Source: Sva-07 sp963774765 (GTDB lineage Bacteria > Actinomycetota > Acidimicrobiia > Acidimicrobiales > Ilumatobacteraceae). From it: a stretch of 64,000 nt of DNA. The stretch's first letter is position 1; each line of letters starts with the position of its first letter. The translations under genes were made by a program, and so were the position numbers. Below the pieces are notes generated by a model that ran no database searches, was not told the origin of the DNA, and saw only the letters and a list, made by a program, of their open reading frames with translations. The stretch is taken from contig CAVZGP010000012.1 in NCBI GenBank assembly GCA_963774765.1, positions 1 to 64,000 of the forward strand, written 5' to 3'. This document shows, in pieces, positions 26,501 through 34,463 of this stretch.

Positions 26501-27025
26501 CAGGATGCCGCCCGGCTCCGCCAGCGTCTGGAGGCGTGAGGCGACGTTGACCACGTCGCCCATCGCGGTGTACTCCGCGGTGCCCGACACGTTGCCGACC
26601 ACGACCTCGCCGGTGTTCACGCCGATACGCAGACGCAACGGACCATCGAGGTCGGGCTGCTCGTCGACGAAACGCGCGAGCGAATCGTGCATCTGCAGCG
26701 CCGCTCGGATGGCGCGGTCGGCGTCGTCCTCGTGCGCCACCGGTGCGCCGAAGAGCGCGAGGATGCCGTCGCCGAGCACCTTGTCGACTCGTCCGCCGAA
26801 CGCCGTGATGTCCGCGATGAGGCGTTCGAAGCTGGCGTCGATCAGACGCTTCACGCGCTCGGGATCGAGGTGTTCGGACAGCGCGGTGTAGCCGACCAGG
26901 TCGGCGAAGACGACGGTGACCACGCGACGTTCCTCGGCGACCGACGGCGACACCTCGTGGCCACACGCCGGGCAGAACCGCGCGCCGTCGGGCAGCGTGG
27001 TGTCACACGACGTGCAGGAGGCCAT
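23561..27025 (-). CDS. Adenylate/guanylate cyclase-AAA ATPase-TPR multidomain protein
   Basis: The product has 1154 residues. An N-terminal zinc ribbon (CTSCD at 4, CPACG at 19) leads to a class III nucleotide cyclase domain (residues about 35-200). Its metal aspartates are in VFADLVGYTAL and VLGDGILALFG, with the Asn/Arg block GDVVNVASRL. A STAND/AAA-type ATPase follows (SVTGEAGAGKTRLV, Walker A near 270; VVLWIDDLQWADVL, Walker B). The long helical C-terminal half looks like TPR repeats. Actinobacteria use such proteins as signalling hubs. Start at ATG 27025; a longer in-frame start at 27076 exists. Confidence 0.88.
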   Translation of the reverse strand: MASCTSCDTTLPDGARFCPACGHEVSPSVAEERRVVTVVFADLVGYTALSEHLDPERVKRLIDASFERLIADITAFGGRVDKVLGDGILALFGAPVAHEDDADRAIRAALQMHDSLARFVDEQPDLDGPLRLRIGVNTGEVVVGNVSGTAEYTAMGDVVNVASRLQTLAEPGGILIGDSTAALASEEILREPVDSLDVRGREQPERVWRVTGRRRRVPRIGAGFHDVAFVGRSTQWELLASIMAMVANGRSAIVSVTGEAGAGKTRLVAEALDAFPSRAVAIFSGSCAPYGETNVWAPIATALFRRLDLDQDAPPALLRAVSRAKGVELYGFDADDPVLGRFVEGVLHLLGYPSELDHVPPAQAREILFSLIVEGLRRRTATGPVVLWIDDLQWADVLIIELLHRVARSLVDRPLLIVTAQRNDADNDWPPASDHPVTVRMPLDPLAHDEAARLVGAVLGPSADQVFVESLYERSGGNPLFLIELAELAKSSPASTALPGSLRALISARLDQLPVALRAIIDNAAVLGTSGLVESLEKFAIEMGQDLGPDDLDHLDEAGLLEVDGSTWRFRSDVVREVAYQTLTKLVRAQRHGGTAAVMIGDPRMPIEQVAHHAACAAELAAEIGPVPGLPDDIADQAVGLLYEAAKRSMDVGAFNHVCGQSTRALDLGPSDAATARDLLLLRAQAQTERRVLAPALADAHDALDAAVAAGDARQEGIARRLLGVLHQRDGDLAGARRELGASVEIFRELGDDTELASSLRERGLAEVFGGSLSDAEWLLGEAEALTERMHDVRGHAWVRQHQAWVAFLSGDATLAESRLLTAAQEFDLLGDRFGRGWAAGLLAYVRFYQRRFEEAEALAVEVRRDSVELGEPWAPAMMDSLVAAIRLWSSDFVEAEELSRRALTSFRALGDKFGVVQALSPRMRALVALGRTHEAERGIEESLAMSESFGDLSFPMMAAAGTAVHLGLGGRAVTISQQALERSAAMGSDESESTITLALALCQIGRADEALVLLDAVEKDSPYLLSVRSLTRAVTADPSGSIDDADLVVADAGASYLDQVIADTAAAAAEMQRGAFDAALDRFERAGSTAKRAGDVVARELVALTRSVVMRDETYHDVGHLGPGWKAVAESLGALVKDPPIDPPARKMPGSSR

Positions 27026-27082
27026 CAATCGCTGAGCGTACGGCACGACAGGGGGCGCACAGACCACCCTTTGCACGAAGCC

Positions 27083-27111
27083 TTGTCACCCTCTTCGTCT
27101 GCAGGTAGACC
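27083..27111 (+). promoter_or_regulatory. Promoter of the ABC exporter operon
   Basis: TTGTCA (27083-27088) and TAGACC (27106-27111) are 17 bp apart. The ATG at 27119 lies seven bases beyond the -10, again a leaderless arrangement as at 7648 and 9054. Confidence 0.5.
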
Positions 27112-27118
27112 TGTGCTC

Positions 27119-27895
27119 ATGTCACCGACTCCCGCACCCCCTGCGCCGCCCGCGACGCCCGCTACCGACGGCACCAGCGCCGCGGCCGGAGCCATCGACG
27201 CCCGTAAGACCTATGGGATCGGTGACGCCCAGGTCCATGCGCTCGACGGCGTCACCGTGACGTTCGAGACCGGCAAATTCAGCGCCATCATGGGCCCCTC
27301 GGGGTCTGGCAAGTCGACGCTCCTACACTGCCTCGCAGGTCTCGACACGCTGACGACCGGAGCGACCTTCATCGGCGACACCTACCTGGCGACCCTCGAC
27401 GACAAGGCCCTCACCGAGTTGCGTCGTACGAAGGTGGGTTTCATCTTCCAGGCGTTCAACCTGATCCCGACCCTGACCGCCGACGAGAACATCCGCCTGC
27501 CGATGATGTTGGGCGGTGAGTCAGGCGACACCGAATGGATCGATCACGTGGTCGCCAAGGTCGGGTTGGGTGATCGTCTCAAGCATCGCCCGAGCGAACT
27601 GTCCGGCGGCCAGCAGCAGCGGGTGGCGGTCGCACGCGCGCTCGCCTCGCGGCCACAGATCATCTTCGCCGACGAACCGACCGGCAACCTCGACTCGGTG
27701 ACGGGCGCCGAGATCCTGTCGTTCATGCGTGACGCCGTCCGCGAATTCGGCCAGACGATCGTGATGGTCACCCACGATCCGGTCGCCGCGTCATACGCCG
27801 ACCGGGTGGTGTTCGTCGGCGACGGCAAGATCACGGGTGAGATCGCCGATCCCAGCGTCGACCAGGTGATCGATCACCTGCGGAACTGGGACTGA
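27119..27895 (+). CDS. ABC transporter ATP-binding protein, MacB/LolD type
   Basis: After a Pro/Ala-rich start, the 258-residue product has SAIMGPSGSGKSTLLHCLAGL (Walker A), FIFQAFNLIPTLTADENI (Q loop), LSGGQQQRVAVARALA (signature) and IIFADEPTGNLDSVTG (Walker B). The FQAFNLIPTLT block is characteristic of ATPases that drive FtsX-like permeases. The permease gene begins one base after the stop codon. Confidence 0.93.
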   Translation: MSPTPAPPAPPATPATDGTSAAAGAIDARKTYGIGDAQVHALDGVTVTFETGKFSAIMGPSGSGKSTLLHCLAGLDTLTTGATFIGDTYLATLDDKALTELRRTKVGFIFQAFNLIPTLTADENIRLPMMLGGESGDTEWIDHVVAKVGLGDRLKHRPSELSGGQQQRVAVARALASRPQIIFADEPTGNLDSVTGAEILSFMRDAVREFGQTIVMVTHDPVAASYADRVVFVGDGKITGEIADPSVDQVIDHLRNWD

Positions 27896-27896
27896 C

Positions 27897-30437
27897 ATGA
27901 GCGCCAGCACGCTCATCGCTCGCAAGAGCATCCGGGCCCGCTGGGGTCGAACGTTGGCGATCCTCTTCGCCGTCACCTCCAGTGTTTCGTTCGTCGTCGG
28001 TTCGTTCGTGCTCGCCGACAGCCTCCGGGCGACCTTCGACAACCTGTTCCAGGAACTGGGCCAAGACGTCGACCTCGAGGTCAGGGCCGCTCAACAGTTC
28101 GAAACCGACGATGCGCGTGACCCGATCGACGTCACGATCGCCGACTCGATCCGCGACATCGATGGTGTGGCCGCCGTCGAGCCGGCACTGCAACGTTTCG
28201 CTCAGCTGATCGGACCTGACGGTGATGTGATCACGCCTGCCGGCGGCCCGACGCTGGGTGTGTCGTGGGAGGCCGACGACGGCATTCAGGGTGTCACTGT
28301 CAAAGCGGGTCGACCGCCGGTGGGACCCGATGAACTCGCCATCGACAAGGCCACCGCCGACGCTCAGGGATTCGAGATCGGCGACACGGTGTCGTATCTC
28401 ACCGATGTCGGGACGTTCGAGGGCACGCTCGTCGGCACCGTCGGCCTCGGAAGTGCCGACAGCTTCGGTGGGGCACAGTTGGTTGCACTCGACCTCGACA
28501 CGGCGCTGGTGAACTTCGGCGCTGACGCCAAGGTCGACGCCATCGACATCGCCGTGACCGATGGCGCCGACGTCGACGCCGTCCAGCAGGCGATCGAGGG
28601 CATCCTGCCGCCACAGACCGAGGTGGTCACCGGAGAACAAGTTGCCCAGGAGACCGCCGACAGCGTCAATCAGTTCGTCAGCGTGTTCGGCACCGGGCTG
28701 TTGATCTTCGCGTTCATCACGGCATTCGTCAGCGCCTTCATCATCAACAACGTGTTCCAGATCACGATCGGTCAACGCCTACGTGAACTGGCGCTGCTGC
28801 GAGCTGTGGGAGCGTCGGGGCGCCAAGTGCGCTGGATGATCTCGTCCGAGGCATTCGCGCTCGGCGTCCTCGCCACCGTGTTCGGCGTGCTCGGTGGGGT
28901 CGGCGTGGCTCGGTTCCTGATCTTCCTGTTCGACGCTGCGGGCGCAGGATTCCCGGACACTCAGACGGTGTTGCAGATCCGAACCGTCATCGTCGCGGCA
29001 CTCGTCGGTATCGGCATCACGATGGCATCGGTGATCGTCCCGGCACGACGCGCCGCAAAGATCCCGCCCGTCGCGGCGATGCGCCCGGAGTTGGGCTTTG
29101 CCGCCATGCGGTCTCGTCGTCTCGTTGCCGGCGCCATCGTCACCACCATCGGTGTCGCGATGCTCGTCATCGGCCTGTTCCTGCAGCCGGGTGGAACGGC
29201 GGGGCTCATCGGCTTCGCCGGCATCGGGGCCCTCGTTCTCTTCCTCGGCGTCGCAAGTCTGTCGTCGACCGTGGCCACCCCGGTCACCCGGGTCATCGGT
29301 TGGCCGATCGAGAAGGTGTTCAAGGTGCCCGGCGCCTTGGCCAGGCAGAACGTCGCTCGAGCACCGCGCCGCACGTCGTCGAGCGCATCGGCATTGATGA
29401 TCGGCGTGGCGCTCGTCAGCAGCACGGCGGTGTTCGCGTCATCACTGCGCGCCTCGCTCGTCAACACCCTCGAGAGCGCGATCTCCGCCGACTACATCAT
29501 CACCGACGCCAGCTTCCAGGGCCTCTCCCCCATCGTCAGCGAGACCCTGGCCGAGGTGCCCGAACTCGAGGCCGTCACGCCGATCCGCGGGATCAGCGGA
29601 CAGGTGGACGGTAGTACGAAGAACTTCGGTGCCGTCGATCCCGTCGCCTTCGACAAGCTCGTCGATCCCGACCTGCAGGAAGGCACGATCGCCGATCTCG
29701 GCCTGAACGATCTGTTGCTCCACAAGGACCCCGCGAATGACATCGGCGCGACCATTGGGTCGACCGTCGACGTCACGTTCCAGAACGGAGTCGAGCAGAC
29801 CTTGACCGTGGCCGGCATCTACGGCGATGCGACGTTCGGGAACTGGCTGATCGGGCTCGACACGCTGGCTGAGGTCAGCAACGCACCCGCCCGAGACTTC
29901 TTCGTGATCGCCAAGCTCGCCGACGGCGTCGACGCGGCAACCGGCGACGCCGCGGTCGCGGCCGCGATGGAACCGTTCCCGCAAGCGAACGTGCAGACCA
30001 ACGCGGAGTTCCTCGATTCGCAGGAGGCGCAGATCAACCAGTTGCTGTTGATCATCACGATGCTGCTGGCGTTCGCCATCCTGATCGCAGTCCTCGGGAT
30101 CTCGATCACGTTGGCGCTCGGAGTGTTCGAGCGAACCCGCGAGATCGGCCTCTTGCGAGCCGTCGGCATGAACAAGCGCCAGACCCGACGCTCGGTGAGG
30201 TGGGAAGCGGTGATCGTGTCGATCTTCGGCGCGTTCGTCGGCATCGTGGTGGGCACGTTCCTCGGCGTGATCCTCACGCTGGCCGTGCCCGACGACGTGA
30301 TCAGCGAGCTGGCGTTCAACCCGACGATCATCGTGGTGATCCTGATCGGAGCCGTCATCGCCGGTCTGGCCGCTGCGCTGTACCCGTCGTTCAAGGCGTC
30401 GAACATGAACGTCCTCGAAGCCATCGCCACCGAGTGA
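27897..30437 (+). CDS. FtsX-like ABC permease
   Basis: The 846-residue membrane protein has an N-terminal helix (LAILFAVTSSVSFVVGSFVLA), a large periplasmic domain, and a first FtsX domain (IFAFITAFVSAFIINNVFQI to VPARRAAKIPPVAAMRPE). A second periplasmic region and a second FtsX domain follow (LLLIITMLLAFAILIAVLG, LLRAVGMNKRQTRRSVRWE, ALYPSFKASNMNVLEAIATE). This duplicated layout is that of the DUF214-type exporters. With the preceding ATPase it probably exports lipids, peptides or lipoproteins. Confidence 0.9.
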   Translation: MSASTLIARKSIRARWGRTLAILFAVTSSVSFVVGSFVLADSLRATFDNLFQELGQDVDLEVRAAQQFETDDARDPIDVTIADSIRDIDGVAAVEPALQRFAQLIGPDGDVITPAGGPTLGVSWEADDGIQGVTVKAGRPPVGPDELAIDKATADAQGFEIGDTVSYLTDVGTFEGTLVGTVGLGSADSFGGAQLVALDLDTALVNFGADAKVDAIDIAVTDGADVDAVQQAIEGILPPQTEVVTGEQVAQETADSVNQFVSVFGTGLLIFAFITAFVSAFIINNVFQITIGQRLRELALLRAVGASGRQVRWMISSEAFALGVLATVFGVLGGVGVARFLIFLFDAAGAGFPDTQTVLQIRTVIVAALVGIGITMASVIVPARRAAKIPPVAAMRPELGFAAMRSRRLVAGAIVTTIGVAMLVIGLFLQPGGTAGLIGFAGIGALVLFLGVASLSSTVATPVTRVIGWPIEKVFKVPGALARQNVARAPRRTSSSASALMIGVALVSSTAVFASSLRASLVNTLESAISADYIITDASFQGLSPIVSETLAEVPELEAVTPIRGISGQVDGSTKNFGAVDPVAFDKLVDPDLQEGTIADLGLNDLLLHKDPANDIGATIGSTVDVTFQNGVEQTLTVAGIYGDATFGNWLIGLDTLAEVSNAPARDFFVIAKLADGVDAATGDAAVAAAMEPFPQANVQTNAEFLDSQEAQINQLLLIITMLLAFAILIAVLGISITLALGVFERTREIGLLRAVGMNKRQTRRSVRWEAVIVSIFGAFVGIVVGTFLGVILTLAVPDDVISELAFNPTIIVVILIGAVIAGLAAALYPSFKASNMNVLEAIATE

Positions 30438-30438
30438 C

Positions 30439-30473
30439 GTGTTACATCTGGGGTCAGACCCCAGATGTAACAC
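30439..30473. repeat. Perfect 17+1+17 palindrome containing GGGGTCAGACCCC
   Basis: GTGTTACATCTGGGGTC is mirrored exactly around A30456. It begins two bases after the permease stop and ends 17 bases before the next ATG. No T run follows, so it looks more like a dispersed palindromic repeat than a terminator, though it could also stop transcription. A related palindrome lies just beyond the next gene. Confidence 0.8.
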
Positions 30474-30490
30474 CTCGGTAGCGTGACCTG

Positions 30491-30892
30491 ATGGCGCTCG
30501 ATCCGGCCGACCTGCCCGACGAGGTGATGGCCTTCCTCCAGGAGGACCATCTGGCCACGCTCACGACCTTGCGCGACGACCTGTCTCCGCATGTCGTGGC
30601 GGTGGGCTTCAGCTACGACATCGAACTGTGTGTCGCTCGCGTGATCACGTGGTCCGGTTCGCAGAAGGCGATCAACGCTGCACGGATGGAAGCCACCGGA
30701 CAACGCGCGGCGGTCGGCCAGGTCGACGGCCGTCGGTGGTTGAGCCTCGAAGGACCCGTCCGACTGGTCACCGATCGCGACGGCATCCGGGCCGGCGTCG
30801 AGGGCTACGCCGCGAGATACCGCGAACCCAGAGCACGCGACGACCGAGTGGTCATCGAGATCGCCGTCGAACGCATCCTCGGCCGCGCGTGA
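30491..30892 (+). CDS. PPOX-class F420-dependent protein
   Basis: The 133-residue split-barrel protein has FLQEDHLATLTTLRDDLSPH, SGSQKAINAARMEATGQRAAV and VDGRRWLSLEGPVRLVTD. This is the usual pattern of F420-binding biliverdin reductase-like proteins. It sits alone between two related palindromes. Confidence 0.82.
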   Translation: MALDPADLPDEVMAFLQEDHLATLTTLRDDLSPHVVAVGFSYDIELCVARVITWSGSQKAINAARMEATGQRAAVGQVDGRRWLSLEGPVRLVTDRDGIRAGVEGYAARYREPRARDDRVVIEIAVERILGRA

Positions 30893-30901
30893 GGATTGCA
30901 G

Positions 30902-30918
30902 CAGGGGTCTGACCCCTG
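30902..30918. repeat. Second GGGGTC-N-GACCCC palindrome
   Basis: CAGGGGTC-T-GACCCCTG lies ten bases after the stop of the PPOX gene and seven bases before the end of the glycosylase gene. It shares its GGGGTC-N-GACCCC core with the palindrome at 30439-30473. Confidence 0.75.
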
Positions 30919-30924
30919 GTGAAA

Positions 30925-31812
30925 TCAGCTGGCGTCGCGGTTCCAGGGGAGGTCGGCGATCCAGCGTTGCGCTGCCGGATGCGGATCCATCGGTGTGTCG
31001 TCGCTCGACCGCTCCCGTTTCGGGTCGAGATGAATCTGGCATCCGGGGCACCAGTAGAGGATCCGCCGGTGTTCGCCCATACGGCGACATTCGATCGTGT
31101 CGGAGCAGCGCACACAGCGCTGCACGTTGCGGCCGTAGACCGCGAGGCCGCCCTTCACCGATGGCGCGGTGACCCGCTTCGCCTGGTGCAGATTCGATCG
31201 CAGCATGGTCGCCGCGGTGTTGACGACGCGAATGGCATCGTGCTCGGTCAGCGCGCCGACGGGTGCGTACGGGCTGAGCCCGACCGCCCAGAGCACCTCA
31301 CAGCGATACACGTTGCCGACCCCGCACATCACGCGCTGGTCGAGCAGCACCTCGGCGATACGGACGGTCGGGTCCGGATACGTGAGGAGCAGATTGACGA
31401 CAGCGCCGAGATCGGTGTTGGCCGTACACAGGTCCGGACCCAGCCGACCCATTCCTGGATGCCGACGCTTGTCGGCCCTGCGGTACGTCTCGACGTTCGG
31501 AGCGTTGAAGCACACCGCCACCCACTCGTCGACCTCGATCGCTGCCCGCATCTGCGTGTACGGCCGGCGCCAGTTGTCGCCGCGCCGATACACGTGCCAC
31601 GAACCGGTCATGCGCATGTGCGTGTCGAGCACGAGCCCGTCGTCCCACTCGATCTCGAGATGCTTGCCGTGGCTCTCGACGGACTCGACGACCCGTCCGG
31701 CCTGTGGGACCGGGCCGATGAGTCGAGGCGCATCGAAACGAAGCATCGGCTTGCCGGCGAGCGCCGTTCTCAGGGCGCTGGCCGATCGATGGATCGTGTC
31801 GCCTTCGGGCAT
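30925..31812 (-). CDS. Fpg/Nei-family DNA glycosylase
   Basis: The 295-residue product starts MPEGDTIHRSASALRTAL; Pro2-Glu3 are the catalytic pair of the family. HMRMTGSWHVYRRGD and VMCGVGNVYRCEVLWAVGL (helix-two-turn-helix) follow. Near the C-terminus is a zinc finger with CVRCSDTIECRRM and YWCPGC. It excises oxidised bases and nicks the strand in base-excision repair. The start fixes Pro at position 2, so ATG 31812 is firm. It is closest to actinobacterial Nei2-type enzymes. Confidence 0.92.
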   Translation of the reverse strand: MPEGDTIHRSASALRTALAGKPMLRFDAPRLIGPVPQAGRVVESVESHGKHLEIEWDDGLVLDTHMRMTGSWHVYRRGDNWRRPYTQMRAAIEVDEWVAVCFNAPNVETYRRADKRRHPGMGRLGPDLCTANTDLGAVVNLLLTYPDPTVRIAEVLLDQRVMCGVGNVYRCEVLWAVGLSPYAPVGALTEHDAIRVVNTAATMLRSNLHQAKRVTAPSVKGGLAVYGRNVQRCVRCSDTIECRRMGEHRRILYWCPGCQIHLDPKRERSSDDTPMDPHPAAQRWIADLPWNRDAS

Positions 31813-31885
31813 CGAAAGAGCATGGTACGCCACGCACCAGGGGCACTGCCGTGATGCTCGCACCGACTCGTAGTCTCGACGCCGT

Positions 31886-32626
31886 ATGCCGGCCGCCGAT
31901 CACCCCACCGAGACGCCGACCTCGGCCGGCATCACGCTCGAAGCGCTCCGGACGGCGATCCCACTGTTCATCCCGGCAATCCCGTTCGCGCTCGTGCTCG
32001 GTGTTGCGATCACCGACTCGGCGATGCCGACCGCCGTGGCTTGGTCGACCAACCTGGTCGTCTTCGCCGGCGCCGCACAGCTCGCCACGGTGAGCCTGGC
32101 CGCCACGGCCACGTGGCTCACGCTCGTTGCGACTGCGGCAGTCATCAACCTGCGCCACGTGATGTACAGCGCTGCACTGTCACCCCGGTTCAACGACCAG
32201 CCACGGTGGTTCCGCTGGGTCGGGCCGTTCTTCCTGATCGATCAGCTCTTTGCGCTCACCAGCGTGCGAGTCGGCATGCCCGGACCGCAGTGGCGACGGT
32301 TCTACCTCAGCGCCGGCATCTTCTACTTCCTGTCGTGGACGACGACCGTCACGATCGGCCTCGTCGTCGGTTCGTCGATTCCGATCGAGTGGCGACTCGA
32401 CGTCGCCCCCGCGATCATGTTCGCTGGACTCGTCGTGCTCGGGCTGACGAACCGGCCCGGGATCGTGGCGGCCGTCGTCGGCGCCGGCGTTTGCCTGCTC
32501 GCGCTGGACGTGCCCAACAACGGCGGCATCCTCGTCGGTGCGGTCAGTGGAGTGATCGCCGGCTATCTCGCTGACGTCACGGCATCGCGCCGTGCCGACC
32601 GACGAGCGACAACGAGCGACCGTTGA
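31886..32626 (+). CDS. azlC: AzlC-family branched-chain amino-acid exporter subunit
   Basis: The 246-residue membrane protein has LRTAIPLFIPAIPFALVLGVAI, VFAGAAQLATVSLA, INLRHVMYSAALSPRF and LSWTTTVTIGLVVG. These are the AzlC motifs (FAG-AQ and NLRH-Y) of the large subunit of the azaleucine/branched-chain amino-acid exporter. Its stop overlaps the start of azlD. Confidence 0.9.
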   Translation: MPAADHPTETPTSAGITLEALRTAIPLFIPAIPFALVLGVAITDSAMPTAVAWSTNLVVFAGAAQLATVSLAATATWLTLVATAAVINLRHVMYSAALSPRFNDQPRWFRWVGPFFLIDQLFALTSVRVGMPGPQWRRFYLSAGIFYFLSWTTTVTIGLVVGSSIPIEWRLDVAPAIMFAGLVVLGLTNRPGIVAAVVGAGVCLLALDVPNNGGILVGAVSGVIAGYLADVTASRRADRRATTSDR

Positions 32627-32940
32627 ACAGCTTCGCAGCGATCACCGCCGTGCTCTCAGTCGGCGTGATCACCTACGCGTCACGCGCGGGGCTGATCGTG
32701 TTCCTCGCCGATCGACCGTTGCCCGCCAACATCACCCGTGCGCTGCGCTACGTCGGCCCGGCGGTGCTGTCCGCGTTGACGGTCAACCTGATCGCCGGCG
32801 GACAGGGCGTCGACGGCGTCGAGTGGGTCGAGGTGACGGCGCTCGGAGTCGCGATCGCCGTCACCACGTTGACCCGAAACCTGATCGCCGCGCTCGCCGC
32901 CGGAATGATCACGCTGTGGCTCCTCCTCTGGCTCGCGTGA
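32623..32940 (+). CDS. azlD: AzlD-family transporter subunit
   Basis: The 105-residue small membrane partner has VGVITYASRAGLIVFL, LRYVGPAVLSALTVNLI and TTLTRNLIAALAAGMITLWLL. It uses a TTG start at 32623 that overlaps the azlC stop (TTGA). Confidence 0.9.
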   Translation: MNSFAAITAVLSVGVITYASRAGLIVFLADRPLPANITRALRYVGPAVLSALTVNLIAGGQGVDGVEWVEVTALGVAIAVTTLTRNLIAALAAGMITLWLLLWLA

Positions 32941-33027
32941 CCGGTGACGCGGCGCCAGGGCCTCAGCGGATTGGGCACCAGCGTTTCGAGACCCGAACGA
33001 ATCACGCGCCGCTGAGAACCTCCCACC

Positions 33028-33211
33028 GATGAGCGAACCGACCGGATACAGCGGTTTCGCTCATCACAACCCAACTCCAGCCCCCACCGATGAGCGAACC
33101 GACCAGATACAGCGGTTTCGCTCATCGCAACCCAACTCCAGCCCCCACCGATGAGCGAACCGACCGGATACAGCGGTTTCGCTCATCGCAACCCAACTCC
33201 AGCCCCCACCG
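33028..33211. repeat. Array of three tandem 61-bp palindromic units (array 2)
   Basis: Units start at 33028, 33089 and 33150, again exactly 61 bp apart. Arms GATGAGCGAA and TTCGCTCATC surround CCGACCGGATACAGCGGT (middle unit CAGATAC). The spacer CAACCCAACTCCAGCCCCC is uniform within this array but differs from that of array 1. The array lies between azlD and the NUDIX gene, a convergent junction. Confidence 0.9.
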
Positions 33212-33239
33212 CTGGCGCCCCTGTCACCGGCGTCACCGG

Positions 33240-33791
33240 TCAGGGGAGTTTGCCGACGTGAGCCAGGGCGAGGCGGATCAGGCGGTCGTGGCCGTTCGTC
33301 ATCTGGGCGACCGCGCCGGGGCTGACGGCCTCCTGCGGAGTGAACCAGGCGAGATCGAGCGCCTCCTGCGTCGGCTCGCATTCGCCGTCGACGGGAACGA
33401 CGTAGGCGAGGCTCACCGCGTGATGCCGCGGATCATAGAACCCCGAGCGTTCGGCGTTCGGGAAGTACTCGACCAGCGTGAACGGGGTCGGATTGGCCGG
33501 CACCCGCGGGAGCGCCAGCGGCCCGAGATCCTTCTCGCAGTGGCGCATCAGGGCCTCGCGGATCCGTTCGCCGAACAGCACACGGCCGGTGACCACCATC
33601 CTGCTGATCGAGCCGTCCGACGCGACCCGCAAGAGCATGCCGACCTCGGTCACGTTGCCGAGCGCATCGACACGTACCGGGACGGCGTCGACGTAGACGA
33701 TGGGCACATGTGCCCGGACGAGTTCGAGGTCTTCGGGCGACAACCAGCCGGTCGAGGTCTGGGTGCTGGCGCCTTCGTCGATGTCGGTCAC
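33240..33791 (-). CDS. NUDIX-fold protein, DUF4916
   Basis: The 183-residue product has TGWLSPEDLELVRAHVPIVYVDAVPVRVD, EVGMLLRVASDGSI, GRVLFGERIREALMRHCEKDLG and LAYVVPVDGECEPTQEALDLAWFTPQE. This is the actinobacterial DUF4916 branch of NUDIX proteins. The REIREALxRxxEKD stretch replaces the standard NUDIX box, so hydrolase activity is uncertain. I start it at GTG 33791. Confidence 0.78.
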   Translation of the reverse strand: MTDIDEGASTQTSTGWLSPEDLELVRAHVPIVYVDAVPVRVDALGNVTEVGMLLRVASDGSISRMVVTGRVLFGERIREALMRHCEKDLGPLALPRVPANPTPFTLVEYFPNAERSGFYDPRHHAVSLAYVVPVDGECEPTQEALDLAWFTPQEAVSPGAVAQMTNGHDRLIRLALAHVGKLP

Positions 33792-33892
33792 GACCTCGAT
33801 GATCCCACGCGGACCCGGTGAGCTTGCGCATCCACGCCCGCGCAACCGTCGCGGCCTCGGTCGCGACGAGCCGCAGGTGAGAGCATCAGCGC

Positions 33893-34453
33893 ATGCACGA
33901 CGACGAACAACGCTGGAACGCACGCTACGCGGCGACGGCCACGGTCGAAGCCGGCGCCCCTGAGGCAGTCGAACGCTGGCCCGACCTCGTCGCGATGCTG
34001 CCAGCGGTCGGGCGTGGCATCGACATCGCCAGTGGACCCGGTGCCGTGACACTCTGGCTCGCCGAGCGGGGCCTCGACGTCACCGCCGTGGACGCATCGA
34101 GCGTGGCGATCGATCTCCTGAAGGCCGCGGCCGCCGCGGCCGGTACGTCCGAGCGGATCGAGGCCCGCCGTGTCGATCTCGATGACGGACTCCCCGACGA
34201 TCTCGACGACCTCGACGTGATCGTGTGTCAGCGGTTCCGCGATCCGAAGCTCTACGCACCCATGATCGACCGGCTCGGCGTCGGCGGGGTGGCCATCGTC
34301 ACCGTGCTGTCGGCGGTCGGAGCGACCGAACCGGGGCCATTCCACGCGCCGGCCGGAGAGCTGTCGACCACGTTCGGTGCCGACGAACGCTGCGAAACAC
34401 TGCGGTCTCACGAAGGCGACGGAGTCGCCCACATCGTCGTGCGCCGACGTTGA
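33893..34453 (+). CDS. Class I SAM-dependent methyltransferase
   Basis: The 186-residue product has RWNARYAATATVEAG, VGRGIDIASGPGAVTLWLAERG (SAM-binding motif I), VTAVDASSVAIDLLKAAA (motif II) and DDLDVIVCQRFRDPKLYAPM. It resembles small TehB-like methyltransferases. The substrate is unknown. Confidence 0.85.
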   Translation: MHDDEQRWNARYAATATVEAGAPEAVERWPDLVAMLPAVGRGIDIASGPGAVTLWLAERGLDVTAVDASSVAIDLLKAAAAAAGTSERIEARRVDLDDGLPDDLDDLDVIVCQRFRDPKLYAPMIDRLGVGGVAIVTVLSAVGATEPGPFHAPAGELSTTFGADERCETLRSHEGDGVAHIVVRRR

Positions 34454-34463
34454 GGATGTGCGA

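Noticed and set aside
30439..30473. Simple intrinsic terminator
   Set aside because: Symmetry is perfect over 35 nt with no T run, and a related palindrome recurs after the next gene. A terminator role is possible but not the best description.
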